Source: Eleginops maclovinus (lineage: Eukaryota > Chordata > Actinopteri > Perciformes > Eleginopidae). From it: a DNA stretch of 64,000 nt. The stretch's first letter is position 1. Each line of letters starts with the position of its first letter. The position numbers and the translations under genes were made by a program. Below are positions 1-14,078 of this stretch, one piece after another. The notes below the pieces were generated by a model that saw only the letters and a program-made list of their open reading frames with translations, was not told where the DNA came from and did no database searches. The stretch covers positions 22,429,640-22,493,639 of the forward strand of contig NC_086350.1 in NCBI RefSeq assembly GCF_036324505.1, given 5' to 3'.

Positions 1-112
1 AACTTTAATGAACGTCTCCTGCGTTTCAATACATCTCCACAACCCGACCTTAATGATTAGTCATTATTAACGGGAAGGGGAAAGTCAGCTCCTGTGTTGA
101 GAATTTGGGGTT

Positions 113-128
113 GGCCCTTAAAAGGACC
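113..128 (-). promoter_or_regulatory. Histone 3' stem-loop of the broken H4
   Basis: On the minus strand this reads GGTCCTTTTAAGGGCC, 29 bp past the H4 stop. It is the SLBP-binding hairpin that replaces a poly(A) tail in replication-dependent histone mRNAs. The stem has GGTCC/GGGCC rather than GGCTC/GAGCC, so it contains one U-G wobble pair. The same variant follows both plus-strand H4 genes. Confidence 0.85.
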
Positions 129-152
129 GTTTTGGTTATTAACCGAAGACTA

Positions 153-465
<313 letters not shown>

Positions 466-599
466 ATTTATGTTGCGTTAGTTTGGGTCGTTGTAAACGA
501 ATGCCTTCCGTTAGTCTGACAGGCAGTATTTAACTATTCTCTGCGGACCTAAGAGAGGAAGGAGAGCGGAAAACTGCTAGGGGGGCCAACGCTGCAGCC

Positions 600-1245
600 C
601 AGCCTGCAGCCATCCACATATCTTTCAAAACATTTCAAATTCCTTTAAAAATATTGTTTATGAAATACGGTGAGACTTTATATTAATGGCTGGATGAAAA
701 CTTTGTTAACTTGTAATAAAATCATATATACATAATAACATTTATAATTGAATATTAGACCACTAGTTCCATTGCACACAACCCTGGCTCATAATGATGA
801 GCAGCAAATTATGATTGTGATTATATAAAAAGTCACTTACATTCAATACTGTGGGCAGTCCCCACAGGAACAATTTGGGGTAAAATGTCCTTGGGCCAGA
901 CAGTGTTTTCAAGATCAATATTATATAGGAAAACCATTCTTTATTAGAGATAGTAATACTTAAATACAAATTAAAGTGTGCAATTTCTCAGGATGGGATA
1001 TGGTTAAAGCCTTTAGGTTATTTATTGTATTGATTATCTGTAGTGAAATAAATAAGGCTTTGCATTTGCTCATTTCTCACATATTTAAAAATTTGAGCAG
1101 TGGCTGTCAAGAAATATGATGCAACTGAACATGGGGGTAGCATTTAGAAACATGAATACACTTAAGCTAAAGAGTTAGTGTAACTATATACAGATTCGGG
1201 TTATTTCAACTTTGGGAAACTGGTGTCTTTATCAGAGGAGTGGGT
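600..1245. other. Intergenic spacer, no gene seen
   Basis: AT-rich spacer. Its first part (about 610-720) aligns by eye with the H4 upstream region at 38380-38490. I see no gene, RNA or recognisable element in the rest. Confidence 0.6.
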
Positions 1246-1261
1246 GGCTCTTAAAAGAGCC
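1246..1261 (-). promoter_or_regulatory. Histone 3' stem-loop of the broken H2A
   Basis: GGCTCTTAAAAGAGCC on the plus strand reads GGCTCTTTTAAGAGCC on the minus strand. This is a perfect six-base-pair stem with a four-base loop, 42 bp past the H2A stop. Confidence 0.9.
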
Positions 1262-1302
1262 TTTTTGGGGTCTGGCTTGCAACAGACAGCAAGTATCAAG
1301 GT

Positions 1303-3152
<1,850 letters not shown>

Positions 3153-3168
3153 GGCTCTTAAAAGAGCC
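3153..3168 (-). promoter_or_regulatory. Histone 3' stem-loop of the broken H1
   Basis: Perfect GGCTCTTAAAAGAGCC palindrome, 32 bp past the H1 stop codon. Confidence 0.9.
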
Positions 3169-3200
3169 TTTGTGGATCTTAGCAATCAACTGATGACAGC

Positions 3201-3797
3201 TCACTTCTTCTTGGTGCTGCCTTTTTCGCTTTGGGCTTTGCAACCTTCTTTGCGGGGACTTCTTGGCTGCGGGGCTTTTTTCACCACCTTCTTGGGGCTC
3301 TTTGCACCGTCTTTTTGGGGCCTTCTCGGGCTTTTGGGTTGGCCTTCTTGGGGCTCTTGGTAACTGCTTTCTTGGCTGCTGCGGGTTTCTTTGCCTTCTT
3401 GGAGACTCTTTGCTGCCGCCGGCTTTTGGCCGCTGCTGTTTCTTGGCTGCGGCTTCTTGGCTGCGGCTTCTTGGCTTAAGCGGCTTTTTTGGGCTTTGGG
3501 TTGGGAACCTTCTTGCTCATTTGAATGATCCGGATGCCCCGGTGCCCTTGGTCTGAACCAGAGTCCCCTTAACGACCAGGTCTTGATGGGGGTATTGACG
3601 GGGAAAATTTGTTCTTCTCCACACGTAGCCCCCGCAGCCAGAGCCTTTTTAAACGCGGCTAAGACATGCCGCTCGCTCCTTTGGAGTCGGCCACACCCTT
3701 TGGTGATGAGATCCCGGACGCCGGGACCAGCCTTTTTCGGCTTGGACACCTTCTTTTTGAGGGCTTTGGCCGGTGCGCGGCTGGAGTACTTCGCCAT
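3201..3797 (-). pseudogene. Linker histone H1, frameshifted and diverged copy
   Basis: Linker histone H1 by its N-terminal tail, the start of the winged-helix domain (GPGVRDLITK) and a Lys/Ala/Pro-rich C-terminus. It is compared with the intact H1 at 11453-12070. Although the span from 3797 to 3201 happens to be open, the frame is wrong over much of it: the globular domain turns to unrelated sequence after the ALAAG region and the tail reads as Ser/Gln/Pro-rich instead of Lys/Ala-rich. The N-terminus (MAKYSSRAPAKALKKK) differs from the other two H1 copies, so this is an older paralog as well as a broken one. The stop and stem-loop are conserved. Confidence 0.82.
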
Positions 3798-3950
3798 TTT
3801 CTTTTTGGGATTTTCTTCCTGCTCTCACTAACACGAACACGACTGAACTGGTGAAGAGAGCTGCGCAGGGGCTGGACTTAAACACACCATGAACCCGTGA
3901 AGACTCAACTAAGCCGGGGTTCCTCTCTGCAGCCCTGAAAACTTTGCAAC

Positions 3951-3958
3951 TTGTGTTT
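3951..3958 (-). promoter_or_regulatory. H1 box of the broken H1
   Basis: TTGTGTTT on the plus strand, AAACACAA on the minus strand, the H1-specific promoter element, about 155 bp upstream of the H1 start. It is preserved in all three H1 copies. Confidence 0.65.
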
Positions 3959-3959
3959 T

Positions 3960-5380
3960 CTCTTCATAGATAATACACTCAAAAAACTAAATGTGGAAAA
4001 CGGCAAAAGTCTGGAGTCAATGGCTGATAGCAGACATGTGTCTCTTCATATTAAAGTCATTTAGAGGTCTGAGGCTCTTAAATTATTTTTGGGTTAGCCT
4101 CAAAACCTCACAAATACTCCACCGTGACAAGCATGCACAGCGGCTTTTCCGTCTCTTTCGTTTTTATAATTATTTAAAATGCATTAGAGAATCATCAAAA
4201 AATGTTTTCCAACCGACCAAAGGTTTATTCAGCAAATCCGTGTAAAAACCGACATTTGCCTCTGATGAAATTCTAATAAAAGGGCGTTTTCTGCTGTCAG
4301 CAAACACACCGTTTGCTTGTTCGCAGTCAGCCTGCCGCTATCCACCATGAAGACTCTTGTTATTATTCATAATTAACAATTCCACTATCATTGGTCCATA
4401 AAAGATAACACATTTTATTAAGGTTTTCACAACAGCTATTGTGTGTATTCTGTTGAGTTTGCACTCTAATGCTGTGCAGTTAGGCCAAATTCATTTAAAC
4501 CCCTTTTGTTTGTGTTCAGGTCTGCCATGAGCCCTTTCAAATTAAAAAGATATAATATCTACCTCTATTTTTTTTTTGTTTTTTTTCTTGGAACAACGCT
4601 TCATGATATTGAGGTATACCATCTTGTAGCCATGTTTGTGAAGATGATAAGAAGTCTCCGGAGACCCCAGCTTGTATATAATAAGGGGTTTTTTACAACA
4701 CATAGTAAACATCACCAACACGGGCAATACGAGGTTCCCAGAGCCAATTGTGGGAAATCCCCCGTAATGTCTTTGTGCAATGCAATTTATAGAAGAAAAT
4801 GTGTGTGGGGTGTCCAAAGTGTGTGCCTCACAGAGGTAATCAATGACAACGTAAAGCCCCACTAATGACATGTGTGTTATACAACCTCCCATTGCCCACC
4901 AATGGCCCCTGAACGAAAATCTTCCCTGCACTCCTTATGACCTCAGACAACTAACAGATTTAATACACCACATATATCCTCCACTACAGCTATGTAAACA
5001 CTACAAAACTGATTCTAACATTTTTAGCCCATTCTGAAGGTCCCTCTAAAAAAGTGTATAGTTTGGTGTTTGGGTCTGGGAAGACCCACATCATGAAATG
5101 TTGTGGGTAAATTTAAAGGGCAAATTTGCTCAATCAAGATTCACTTTGACCTCAGACAAACTCTGTCTGATGCTTTGTTCTGGCTGTTGCTTCTTGCTGG
5201 CGAACAGGTGAGTAGTCGCTGTTTTATGTTTTTTCTCGATGAACTGAAATGTCTTTTTATGATGTCTTCCTTTTGCCCTTGTTGTAGAATCTTTAAAGAC
5301 ATTCTATGAAAATCTTTTGTCTACATGATTTACCCTTTGTTACTATAACTTTTGACAAACATTCAAATTTTCGAAACAAG
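3960..5380. other. Diverged H1 upstream flank, then unidentified sequence
   Basis: About 3960-4210 aligns loosely by eye with the region upstream of H1 at 12240-12490. Beyond it I recognise nothing. A possible splice donor follows at 5206-5215, but no convincing exon goes with it. Confidence 0.45.
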
Positions 5381-7117
5381 CCATTAAATGTTACAAAAAT
5401 TTTTTATTAAAAAGGAATAAAATACAAATATACTGGGTTATCAAAAATTCATTTAAAGGAAACAAACCACCTTTACACCGGGAAACTAAAAACCATATTA
5501 AATATTCTGGGGTTCTTTGTAAACCTCTCTTGCGAAAAATGTTTTTTTTTGTTGGGGACGAGGGGTTACTCAAAATTTTTCATGTTTTTTACTCTTAAAA
5601 CCAGCAATGCTCTCTCTCTCATCTTATGGGGTTTAAAATTTTTTTTTAAAAAAGACAAAACAAAAATCCCTTTAGAAACCCCTTTACCCACCAATTACTA
5701 TAATAATTTCCCATGAGTTAACTACTCGTTTTCCATTGATAAAAAATATACCTACATTCACAACTGATCTAAAAAAATCTGCAAAATTTTTTGTTAAATA
5801 AAAAGGGAAAAAAAAAAGGAACTCCAATTGGGGCCTTGAGTTCTGTCTATGCAAACAAATTAAAAAATATGCAATACGGGGCTCAATATTCTGATTGCAA
5901 ATATACTCAAACGGGCCACGGGTTACTGTAGTGAATAAATTAACAATTTTTAAACTTGGTTGATAGTTGCCAAAAACCAAGTCGCGTTAACCACAAATGC
6001 CTCATTGAGGATTTTTTTTTAGCTAGACGGAAAAATCTGAAGGCCGCCTCATTTTGACGATTTTACAATGATCATTACAAAAAAACAAAACAAAAAAATC
6101 ACAATTAAAATACCGGGCAAGTTTGACATTTTTTCTTACCCCTCTAACTTTTTTTTTGCCGACACCCAAATTTTAATCTGAGCCGAGTTACGGGGTGGTT
6201 TTGGTTTCAGTGGGCGATACATTTAGCCACGCCAATTCACTCCATCGCACTCAAAGCCATGCTCCGGTTTTAAAAACCCTTTGCGGCCGTGCCATTTGCA
6301 CGTCAATGAGCCTAGCGCAGTTGTAGGGTATCTACCGTTTTAGGGGCGTTTCCCCTTTTCCCAACACTCAGAAAGCAGTGGGCGAATTTTGCATTAAAAA
6401 AATTCATTTAGTTTGTTGTGCCCCCCACTTCGCGGGGCTCCTGTAACCGCATGCAGAGGGATTTTTTCTCCCGATAAGAGAGTGCTGGGGGAGGGGGGCG
6501 GGAAATCCCTCGTTTTAGGGGGCCTCCTGCGGCCCCTTTCTCAAAACCTTCGCTAGGGGGGAAAAGTTTCCCGATTTTAGACGTTGGCTAGGTGGGGCTG
6601 GGTTTTTCCCATGTCTAGTGTTGCACGACGGGGGGTTTAGCCTTTAAATAAAATAAAAACCGCCACGAAATCGTCGTCGGAGGGAAAACGAAACTTTTAA
6701 AGCAACGCCCGGGGCAGAATCCAATACACTTTTATTACACCAGGGAACGCAGTTCAATCCATCGCCAAGAAGGGAAATTTGAGCTGCTTGAGCGTTTATT
6801 TCACATAATTGACTTCGTTCGGCTAAAATACCCATCTTCTAAGACAGCCCAGTTTTCACAGCGAAAAAATTCTGATCGCAAAAAGAAAGCATAATAAATA
6901 ATTATTATTAAACACGTGTTCTGTGAATTATTTTTTTTAGACATAAATCAATAAAAAAAAATTTAGGCTATTAAAAAATAAGCATTATGGGAAGGGCCCA
7001 ATATAAACCCTTTAAAAAATTAAAATACAAAGACGAAAATAATGGACAATGACGGATTTTTACGACCCTGCCCCTCAAAATGACGGGCAATGGTCAACCC
7101 CCAACCTCTGGTCCAAA
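5381..7117. other. Homopolymer-rich sequence beside the gap, unidentified
   Basis: The texture changes: many runs of A, T, G and C, and isolated GC-rich patches (about 6420-6620). No frame resembles a known protein and no RNA gene could be placed. It abuts the N run, so a low-quality contig end is the simplest reading. Confidence 0.5.
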
Positions 7118-7617
7118 NNNNNNNNNNNNNNNNNNNNNNNNNNNNNNNNNNNNNNNNNNNNNNNNNNNNNNNNNNNNNNNNNNNNNNNNNNNNNNNNNNN
7201 NNNNNNNNNNNNNNNNNNNNNNNNNNNNNNNNNNNNNNNNNNNNNNNNNNNNNNNNNNNNNNNNNNNNNNNNNNNNNNNNNNNNNNNNNNNNNNNNNNNN
7301 NNNNNNNNNNNNNNNNNNNNNNNNNNNNNNNNNNNNNNNNNNNNNNNNNNNNNNNNNNNNNNNNNNNNNNNNNNNNNNNNNNNNNNNNNNNNNNNNNNNN
7401 NNNNNNNNNNNNNNNNNNNNNNNNNNNNNNNNNNNNNNNNNNNNNNNNNNNNNNNNNNNNNNNNNNNNNNNNNNNNNNNNNNNNNNNNNNNNNNNNNNNN
7501 NNNNNNNNNNNNNNNNNNNNNNNNNNNNNNNNNNNNNNNNNNNNNNNNNNNNNNNNNNNNNNNNNNNNNNNNNNNNNNNNNNNNNNNNNNNNNNNNNNNN
7601 NNNNNNNNNNNNNNNNN
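7118..7617. other. Assembly gap (500 N)
   Basis: Exactly 500 unknown bases, the usual placeholder length, so the true distance is unknown. Any translation through it is meaningless. Confidence 0.99.
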
Positions 7618-7832
7618 AAAATGGAAATTTTTTTTTTAGGGGGGTTTTTTTTAAAACAAAAAGTCCCCAAAACCCCCTTTTTTTTTATAGAAACTTTATT
7701 TGAAATCATTTGAGATATACAATTTATATACAAACATTACATTGATAACACACACAAAAAAAAAAAACACATGCAGAAATATATATATATATATAAATAA
7801 CCTAAACAGTGAACAGAGCGTTTATACTCTAG
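7618..7832. other. Low-complexity contig start
   Basis: Poly-T, poly-G and poly-A runs and an (AT) tract. No feature is supported before the duplicated histone block begins. Confidence 0.5.
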
Positions 7833-8122
7833 TAAGTGGATCGGTCACAGACTCAAAATGGCCCATGGCTGTCTGCGATTTGTCCAGGGATCTTCTTGTT
7901 CTTAGTACAGTTAGTATTTTTTCATGATAGTGTCACTGTTTATTATGGTCTGGTTTAAGATCATCTTGCATCTCGTTTTCCAGATCTGCATACATATGAT
8001 GCAAATGACAAAGTATGTTTACTGAGATCAGGCACACTGTTTCATGGAGGTTTGTAAAATAAGAGTTATTCTCACAGCTCAGTTCTTTGTTTGGCGCATG
8101 CGCTATCCTGCAAAGAAAACAA

Positions 8123-8174
8123 CCAATCACATGCGGGCGACAGTACAACGTGATTTGCATAGAGTGCATATAAA
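8123..8174 (+). promoter_or_regulatory. H2B promoter: CCAAT, octamer, TATA
   Basis: CCAAT at 8123-8127, the octamer ATTTGCAT at 8153-8160 (the Oct-1 site diagnostic of H2B promoters) and TATAAA at 8169-8174, about 55 bp before the ATG at 8229. Confidence 0.85.
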
Positions 8175-8228
8175 TTAATCGGTCTGTGCCGAGGTAACCA
8201 TCTGACTGTCAATCCCTGACTGATCATA

Positions 8229-8606
8229 ATGCCTGACGCACCTCCAGTCAAAGCGCCCAAGAAGGGCTCAAAGAAAGCTGTCTCCAAGAGCGTCAGCAAG
8301 GCTGGCAAGAAAAGGAGAAAGTCCAGGAAGGAGAGCTACGCCATCTACGTGTACAAAGTGATGAAGCAGGTCCACCCCGACACTGGTATCTCCTCCAAGG
8401 CTATGGGCATCATGAACTGCTTTGTGAGCGACATCTTTGAGCGCATCGCCGGTGAGGCCTCTCGTCTGGCTCACTACAACAAGCGCTCCACCATCACCTC
8501 CAGGGAGATTCAGACCGCTGTCCGCCTGCTGCTGCCCGGAGAGCTGGCTAAACACGCTGTCTCTGAGGGCACCAAGGCTGTGACCAAGTACACCAGCTCC
8601 AAGTAA
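8229..8606 (+). CDS. Histone H2B
   Basis: Core histone H2B, 125 aa, which pairs with H2A in the nucleosome octamer. The N-terminal tail is Lys-rich ([16 protein letters not shown]), followed by the histone fold from the [12 protein letters not shown] region to the [18 protein letters not shown]-terminal helix, and it ends TSSK. The single exon, the octamer/TATA promoter and the downstream stem-loop mark it as replication-dependent. The encoded protein is identical to those from 39585-39962 and 43763-44140. The start is the first ATG, followed by the conserved Pro. Confidence 0.97.
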   Translation: MPDAPPVKAPKKGSKKAVSKSVSKAGKKRRKSRKESYAIYVYKVMKQVHPDTGISSKAMGIMNCFVSDIFERIAGEASRLAHYNKRSTITSREIQTAVRLLLPGELAKHAVSEGTKAVTKYTSSK

Positions 8607-8636
8607 ACTCTGCTGCTGTTATACCAACAACACAAA

Positions 8637-8652
8637 GGCTCTTTTAAGAGCC
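8637..8652 (+). promoter_or_regulatory. H2B histone 3' stem-loop
   Basis: GGCTCTTTTAAGAGCC followed by ACCCA, the canonical SLBP hairpin, 30 bp after the stop. Confidence 0.95.
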
Positions 8653-9840
8653 ACCCACTACATCTGATGACATATTCCTGATATTGCTACGAGGGTCATG
8701 TGCCTATATAATCAATGAAGTCCACTTTGTTCCATATTATTTGTGTTACTGTGGAATGCTTTATTAATTAACTTACTGTGACCCTTGAATTGGCGCTACC
8801 CGCTCCAAGCTGTTAACCCTGTTTTTCATTTTGTAAACTGGATATGCACGTGTATCTGTGTTGTGACACTAAGTATGAAAGTAATAGCTTTACTTTTCTA
8901 GTTAACTCCTTTGTTGCTGTGCTTCTGGACTAGAAACTGGGTGAATAAATGCTAATCATGCCCTCTTCAAGCCTACTCAATGTCTGATATAAATCCTGTT
9001 AAAGTCTCGATAAGCTAAAATTTAATCTGAGTTTTTATGGCCCCGTTAATGACATTCAATGAAGTAATACCTTTTTTATGTTTTTTTATTTTAAATTATG
9101 TGTAGAACAGTATTTATTCAATGTGGAAATCAAAAGCATTAACCAAACTCGTTAAACTTTGAGAGCTGAAACATGTCATGAGGTCGAAGGCTTGACTATC
9201 ATATGCACACTAACAATAGTGTAGAAATGTTATGTCTCAAGCTCCTCCAATTGCAAATGCAAAATAAAGGAAATAAACTAAAATAGTGTGGGAAAATAGA
9301 ATAGTAGCCATTACATTTGAAGACCAATGTAGAACTGACGCAGATGAAGGTTAAATAGACTATATAAATGTCAAGTACAGAATGTTAATTTACATTTTGT
9401 ACAGTCAAATAAAAGTTTATTATCCCTGTTACTTTGTATTTTATATTTACAATTACATTTTATAGTTTTTTTTATTTAATCATGTTGATGATGGCAACAG
9501 AAATGTATTCCTAACCAAACAGAAATATAGAGTATTTATTTATTGTTTTCTATTGAACCAAATCCTACTCTAATGTCATGTTTTATGCAGACAAAATTAA
9601 GTGTCTGGACTCATCTGAAACAGATATAATCAATGTTTAACGGTTCAATGTATAGGCTGTAAAGAGTAATATTTTAATACTTTTGATCAATTTTAAATGT
9701 AATGTTGATGTGAAAACTTCAGTATCAAGCCCGATCGAATTTTATAAACAATATTTAAAGGAAGATTAAATATCTTTGAAAGATAATGTGGAAGGCTTCA
9801 GCATTGGCCCCGCTTAACAGCTGTCCCGCTCTCCGTCTTC
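8653..9840. other. Intergenic spacer, no gene seen
   Basis: AT-rich spacer between H2B and H4, matched nearly base for base by 44187-46410 apart from the LINE insertion there. Sequence near 9600-9790 is a distal H4 upstream region that also recurs inverted near 38390 and 52840. No gene seen. Confidence 0.65.
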
Positions 9841-9845
9841 TCTTA

Positions 9846-9864
9846 GGTCCGCCGAGAATATATA
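9846..9864 (+). promoter_or_regulatory. H4 promoter core: GGTCC element and TATA
   Basis: GGTCC at 9846-9850, the H4-type subtype element, is followed by a TATA-like ATATATA at 9858-9864, about 70 bp before the ATG. The arrangement recurs at 46419-46436. Confidence 0.7.
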
Positions 9865-9917
9865 CATGCTGCCGGTCAACCCGCCATTGATAAATCGTTC
9901 CCAACGACCCAACCTAA

Positions 9918-10240
<323 letters not shown>

Positions 10241-10269
10241 ACAATTGACTTCTGCTATAAACAACCAAA

Positions 10270-10285
10270 GGTCCTTTTAAGGGCC
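10270..10285 (+). promoter_or_regulatory. H4 histone 3' stem-loop, GGTCC variant
   Basis: GGTCCTTTTAAGGGCC then ACCCA. The stem pairs fully if a U-G wobble is allowed at the third pair. It is the same variant as at 113-128 and 46843-46858. Confidence 0.9.
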
Positions 10286-11407
10286 ACCCACATCCTCAAT
10301 AAGAGCAGCATTCTTCTGACCAAACCGTATCGTGACGCAGAATATTGGTTATTGTGTTGGTGCAAGCACATCCTTCATGTCAGATAAATTAATTTCATAG
10401 TCCACATCCTCAAGTTTAGGAGCTATTAGCAAGAAAAACACCTCTTTAAATTACATCCCAATTAACGTAAAATGTCAGCCAATTGACATTCAGATTTTTA
10501 AAACACCTGAAGCATCACACAGCAAATAAACACTGTTCAATCAGAATCCCCTTATCCGTCCCAAAGAGGTCCGGATCAGGCGACGAAAAACCAGGTGGCT
10601 GAATTTATAACTGGTAAGATAATTATATTTGGAATGTTCCATGAACAATTTTAAACTGCTGTTGTACATTTGAGTTCTAGGTAATGTAGATCTGTGTCCA
10701 GAGATATTTGCAGGGAAATGGTTGTGAATGCACTGAAGGAGCTATTGACTTCTCCGAATGCAGGCTATGACTAGCTGGATTCATGTTCCATTAACAGCAC
10801 CGGGAAATCAGGTAAAACTCCCTGGGGAGACCGTCTTTGTGGCTAGCTTTTCCATTCTTACACTTTTACTGCCTGAGCACAATTGGTTGAATATGTGGGA
10901 CATTCAACACGGTGTAGTCAAAGATCAGTACACAGCTCCAACATGTTGCACAAATTATTGAATAATCCATACACTGCGCTATATTGTAAATAATATCCTG
11001 TGTTAAATTGTGTAAATTCAACTGTGTATAATAACATCAGTCTTTGTCTGAGGACATGTTCACATCGGGCTGCTTTAACGGGAAGCCTAGTTAATTCTTA
11101 CCATAAGCCTCGGCCATCATCGGTGTTTTGATCCTATAAGAAAACGTTATTACAATCTCATAAACATACAGCTGTTTTTGAGTCTCGACGGATCTCATGG
11201 TGTGTTTGGGTCCAGTCCCTGCTCGGCTTCTTAAACAGTTCAGTCACTCTCGTTTTTGTGAGCAGGAATAAAACTTAATCACTGAAAATGAGTATATATC
11301 ACTGTGTACTTTGTTATATTACTGCATATAAACAACCTAAATGTTAGTTATGTTCAGTGAATGATACTAACATTAACAAGGAAAAAGCTCTGAAGTTAGA
11401 AGTGGGT
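10286..11407. other. Intergenic spacer between H4 and H1, no gene seen
   Basis: Converging 3' flanks of H4(+) and H1(-). Copy B keeps the same sequence at 46859-47981. Short open frames here are conserved only because the duplication is recent, and they show no protein signature. Confidence 0.65.
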
Positions 11408-11423
11408 GGCTCTTAAAAGAGCC
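11408..11423 (-). promoter_or_regulatory. H1 histone 3' stem-loop
   Basis: Perfect GGCTCTTAAAAGAGCC palindrome, 29 bp past the H1 stop. Confidence 0.95.
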
Positions 11424-11452
11424 TTTTTTGTGTGTCAATTATAGATGACAGC

Positions 11453-12070
11453 TCACTTCTTCTTGGGTGCTGCCTTCTTCGCTTTGGGCTTTGCAACCTT
11501 CTTTGCGGGGGACTTCTTGGCTGCAGGGGCTTTTTTCGCTACCTTCTTGGGGCTCTTTGCCACCGTCTTTTTTCCGGCCTTCTTCGGGCTCTTGGTGGCC
11601 TTCTTGGGGCTCTTGGTAACTGCTTTCTTGGCTGCTGCGGGTTTCTTTGCCTTCTTGGGAGACTTCTTTGCTGCCGCGGGCTTTTTGGCCGCTGCTGGTT
11701 TCTTGGCTGCGGGCTTCTTGGCTTTAGGAGCGGCTTTCTTTGCTGCTGGCTTCTTGGCCTTAGGTTCGGCAACCTTCTTGCTCATTTTGAATGATCCGGA
11801 TGCCCCGGTGCCCTTGGTCTGGACCAGAGCTCCATTAACGACCAGGGTCTTGATGGCGGTCTTGACGCGTGCATTGTTCTTCTCCACATCGTAGCCTCCG
11901 GCAGCCAGAGCCTTCTTAACGGCGGCCAGAGACACGCCGCTTCGCTCCTTGGATTCGGACACAACTTTCACGATGAGATCCCGGACGCTGGGACCTGACT
12001 TCTTGGCTTTAGTCACATTCTTCTTGGCGGCTTTGGCCGGTGCAGCAGCTACGGGAGGTACTTCTGCCAT
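11453..12070 (-). CDS. Linker histone H1
   Basis: Linker histone, 205 aa, which binds the nucleosome dyad and linker DNA and compacts chromatin. The start is the Met of [17 protein letters not shown] at 12070. The frame is open a further 31 codons upstream, but that sequence is promoter and does not look like H1. Residues of about 23-97 form the winged-helix globular domain ([13 protein letters not shown], then [11 protein letters not shown]). The C-terminal half is a Lys/Ala/Pro tail with repeated SPKK-type motifs (S/T-P-K-K), which bind the DNA minor groove and are CDK targets. It is the only fully intact H1 of the three in the window. Confidence 0.95.
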   Translation of the reverse strand: MAEVPPVAAAPAKAAKKNVTKAKKSGPSVRDLIVKVVSESKERSGVSLAAVKKALAAGGYDVEKNNARVKTAIKTLVVNGALVQTKGTGASGSFKMSKKVAEPKAKKPAAKKAAPKAKKPAAKKPAAAKKPAAAKKSPKKAKKPAAAKKAVTKSPKKATKSPKKAGKKTVAKSPKKVAKKAPAAKKSPAKKVAKPKAKKAAPKKK

Positions 12071-12225
12071 TTTCTGCTCAAGTTCTGTTCCTGCTCTCAC
12101 AAACACGAGTCCGAGGGAACGCAAAAATAACCACGAAGGAGGGGCTGCTCTTAAACACACCATGAGAACCGTGAAGACTCAACCCATCCCGTGGTGCCTC
12201 AGTTGCACTCTGAAAACTGTGCCAC

Positions 12226-12233
12226 TTGTGTTT
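12226..12233 (-). promoter_or_regulatory. H1 box
   Basis: AAACACAA on the minus strand, about 155 bp upstream of the H1 ATG, the conserved H1-gene promoter element. Confidence 0.7.
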
Positions 12234-12239
12234 TCTCTT

Positions 12240-14062
12240 CGCTGATAAACGTCTCTAACTAAATGTGGGAGAAGTGTTGAATGCTCACAGTGGGATTAAA
12301 ATGTAGCGGATATGTTGTACTTTATATTAATGTCATCTGGAGCTCAGAAGTAAGTTGCATTTGGTTTCACGAGCCCCTAAACCTCACATATTCACTGCCG
12401 TGGCCAGCGCTTTCCAGTGGCTATTCCCTCTCATTTCTCTCCTAAAATGATTTAAAATGCATCAGAGCTTCGTCAAAAGCCTTTTTTCACTTGTCTAACG
12501 TGTTTTTCTAGGTAATTGACTGAAAAAGTATAATGTAATGTTGATGAGTTTGCAATAAAGAGAAGGTATTCTGGTAGCTGCAAACACATTGATTATGTCT
12601 GAGCCCTATGGTGCAGCTAAGCCAGATTTCCCACCAGACCTGCTGTGAACATGTTCCTTTAAGAAGACAACCTTACAATAATTACAACTAAATGGTTTTG
12701 GATTGATCAAACACACTGAAAAATATCTGTCATACATTTCTGGGAAGCAAAGCAAGCAGCTTTAAATGTAACACTGGTTCACTGACACCACAGCACACCT
12801 TCAGAAGTTTAGTGGAGTCCATGCAGAAGGGGGACCTACACAATATTAGACAGGTGGTCATAATGTTGTGTCTGATCGGTGTACATATATATAAACATGA
12901 AACAATAAAACACATTTATTTATTTAAACAAACAATTGCGTAAGAAGAAACAGTACAATACATGTGAAGACCATTTCCATCTCCATGATTTATTGTATTG
13001 ACTTACTATTAAAAATACTGATTAAAGAGCATGAACTAGATATCTTAAGTCTATTGCTGATTGTTAATAAATGAATGCTTCATGTTCAAATTTGGATCAG
13101 GGGATGAGATCCATTGGGAGGAGCAAATGCCACCTGAACACAAGTCAGAAAATTAACCATGGCTGTGTCGCTTTGGCGAGGGAGTCTGATGCTGTAAGAC
13201 CACAAACACCTAATGACCCCTGATGATGTAAAAGATGCATTTCATATGAAGTTAGTTTTAAATGTTTCATTCATGGCCATCGTCTTGAAACAAACCATAA
13301 GCTTACTGCTCCATTAACATGTTAATGAATTAACCAATCCAGACTAAAAATGTATATTTCATTTTAATTGTATTATCCTTGTGTGAATCTATACTGTCCT
13401 GTTTCTCACTGTCCCTCTGTTGCTGCTTAAACTCGTGAATTTCCCCACAGGGATTAATAAAGGTACATTTTATCTTAATGTACCTTTCTCTACATAAACT
13501 TTTAAATACATATACTGTTATAATTTATCAGAGATATTAAGCTGTCTTTGCTGGAACTACTGTAAATGTCCCCTCTGTGGGACGAATAAATGTGTTTTGA
13601 TCAATACAATATTACAGACATCGTTTTCTTTGAACTGAGGTTCAGAGAGAAGACATCTTAGAACCAACTTTTAGCCAAAAATAGTTCACTCTGTAACCAT
13701 TTTTAAGAAGAGCAACCATCCACTGGAGCATGTACGGGTTCTTAGAATTTAATTCAAATTGTAAGAAATGAATAGACTATGATTTAGGCAAAGGAAAAAA
13801 CTACAATACAACATCTTTGAGTATCTCTAGTGTTTGCCTTTAAAGCATAGAATGTAGATAATTTGAGACACTGAAAAGCTGCGACAAACTCTTGAAATTA
13901 TTCTAGAACAAGTTCTGTTGTAGAAAAGGGATTCAATCATATATCTAAACATTTATTCTCCACAGCCACTGCTTTACATTTCATTACAATTGCCCCAAAA
14001 CATTTTGTGGGATACTGCAAACGTGGCCTATAAAGGAAATATACTCTTAATGTAATGTGGGT
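12240..14062. other. H1 upstream spacer with retroelement tail fragments
   Basis: AT-rich spacer repeated at 48834-50657. Two pieces look like 3' ends of fish LINE/SINE elements: one near 13435-13475 (CACAGGGATTAATAAAGG) and one near 13560-13600 (CTGTGGGACGAATAAA). No gene seen. Confidence 0.55.
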
Positions 14063-14078
14063 GGCTCTTAGAAGAGCT
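14063..14078 (-). promoter_or_regulatory. Orphan histone stem-loop
   Basis: GGCTCTTAGAAGAGCT, an imperfect histone hairpin in H4-3'-end context. The matching place in copy B (50658-50673) is followed by the end of an H4 gene. Here the homology stops at about 14104 and no H4 follows. The H4 was therefore deleted or replaced. Confidence 0.75.

Noticed and set aside
5103..5309. A small gene with a splice donor
   Set aside because: One donor-like site and a short open frame without family resemblance, acceptor or partner exon.
6150..6360. A U1 or other spliceosomal RNA remnant
   Set aside because: A short match to a U1-like GATGAGCC stretch did not extend, and the flanking arms do not match.
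7020..7733. Long open frames across the N run
   Set aside because: The frames exist only because N was read as unknown residues. The few real codons at the edges have no protein signature.
8268..8555. Antisense open frames over H2B, H4 and H1 genes (also at 39537, 43802, 37894, 46448, 48168)
   Set aside because: Shadows of highly biased histone codons. They are conserved only because the sense strand is.
10758..10961. Small protein conserved at 47332-47535
   Set aside because: Conserved only because the whole 6.27-kb block is recently duplicated. No domain, and it sits between convergent histone 3' ends.
11453..12163. H1 with a 31-residue N-terminal extension
   Set aside because: The upstream frame translates promoter and leader DNA. 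MAEVPP at 12070 fits the family.
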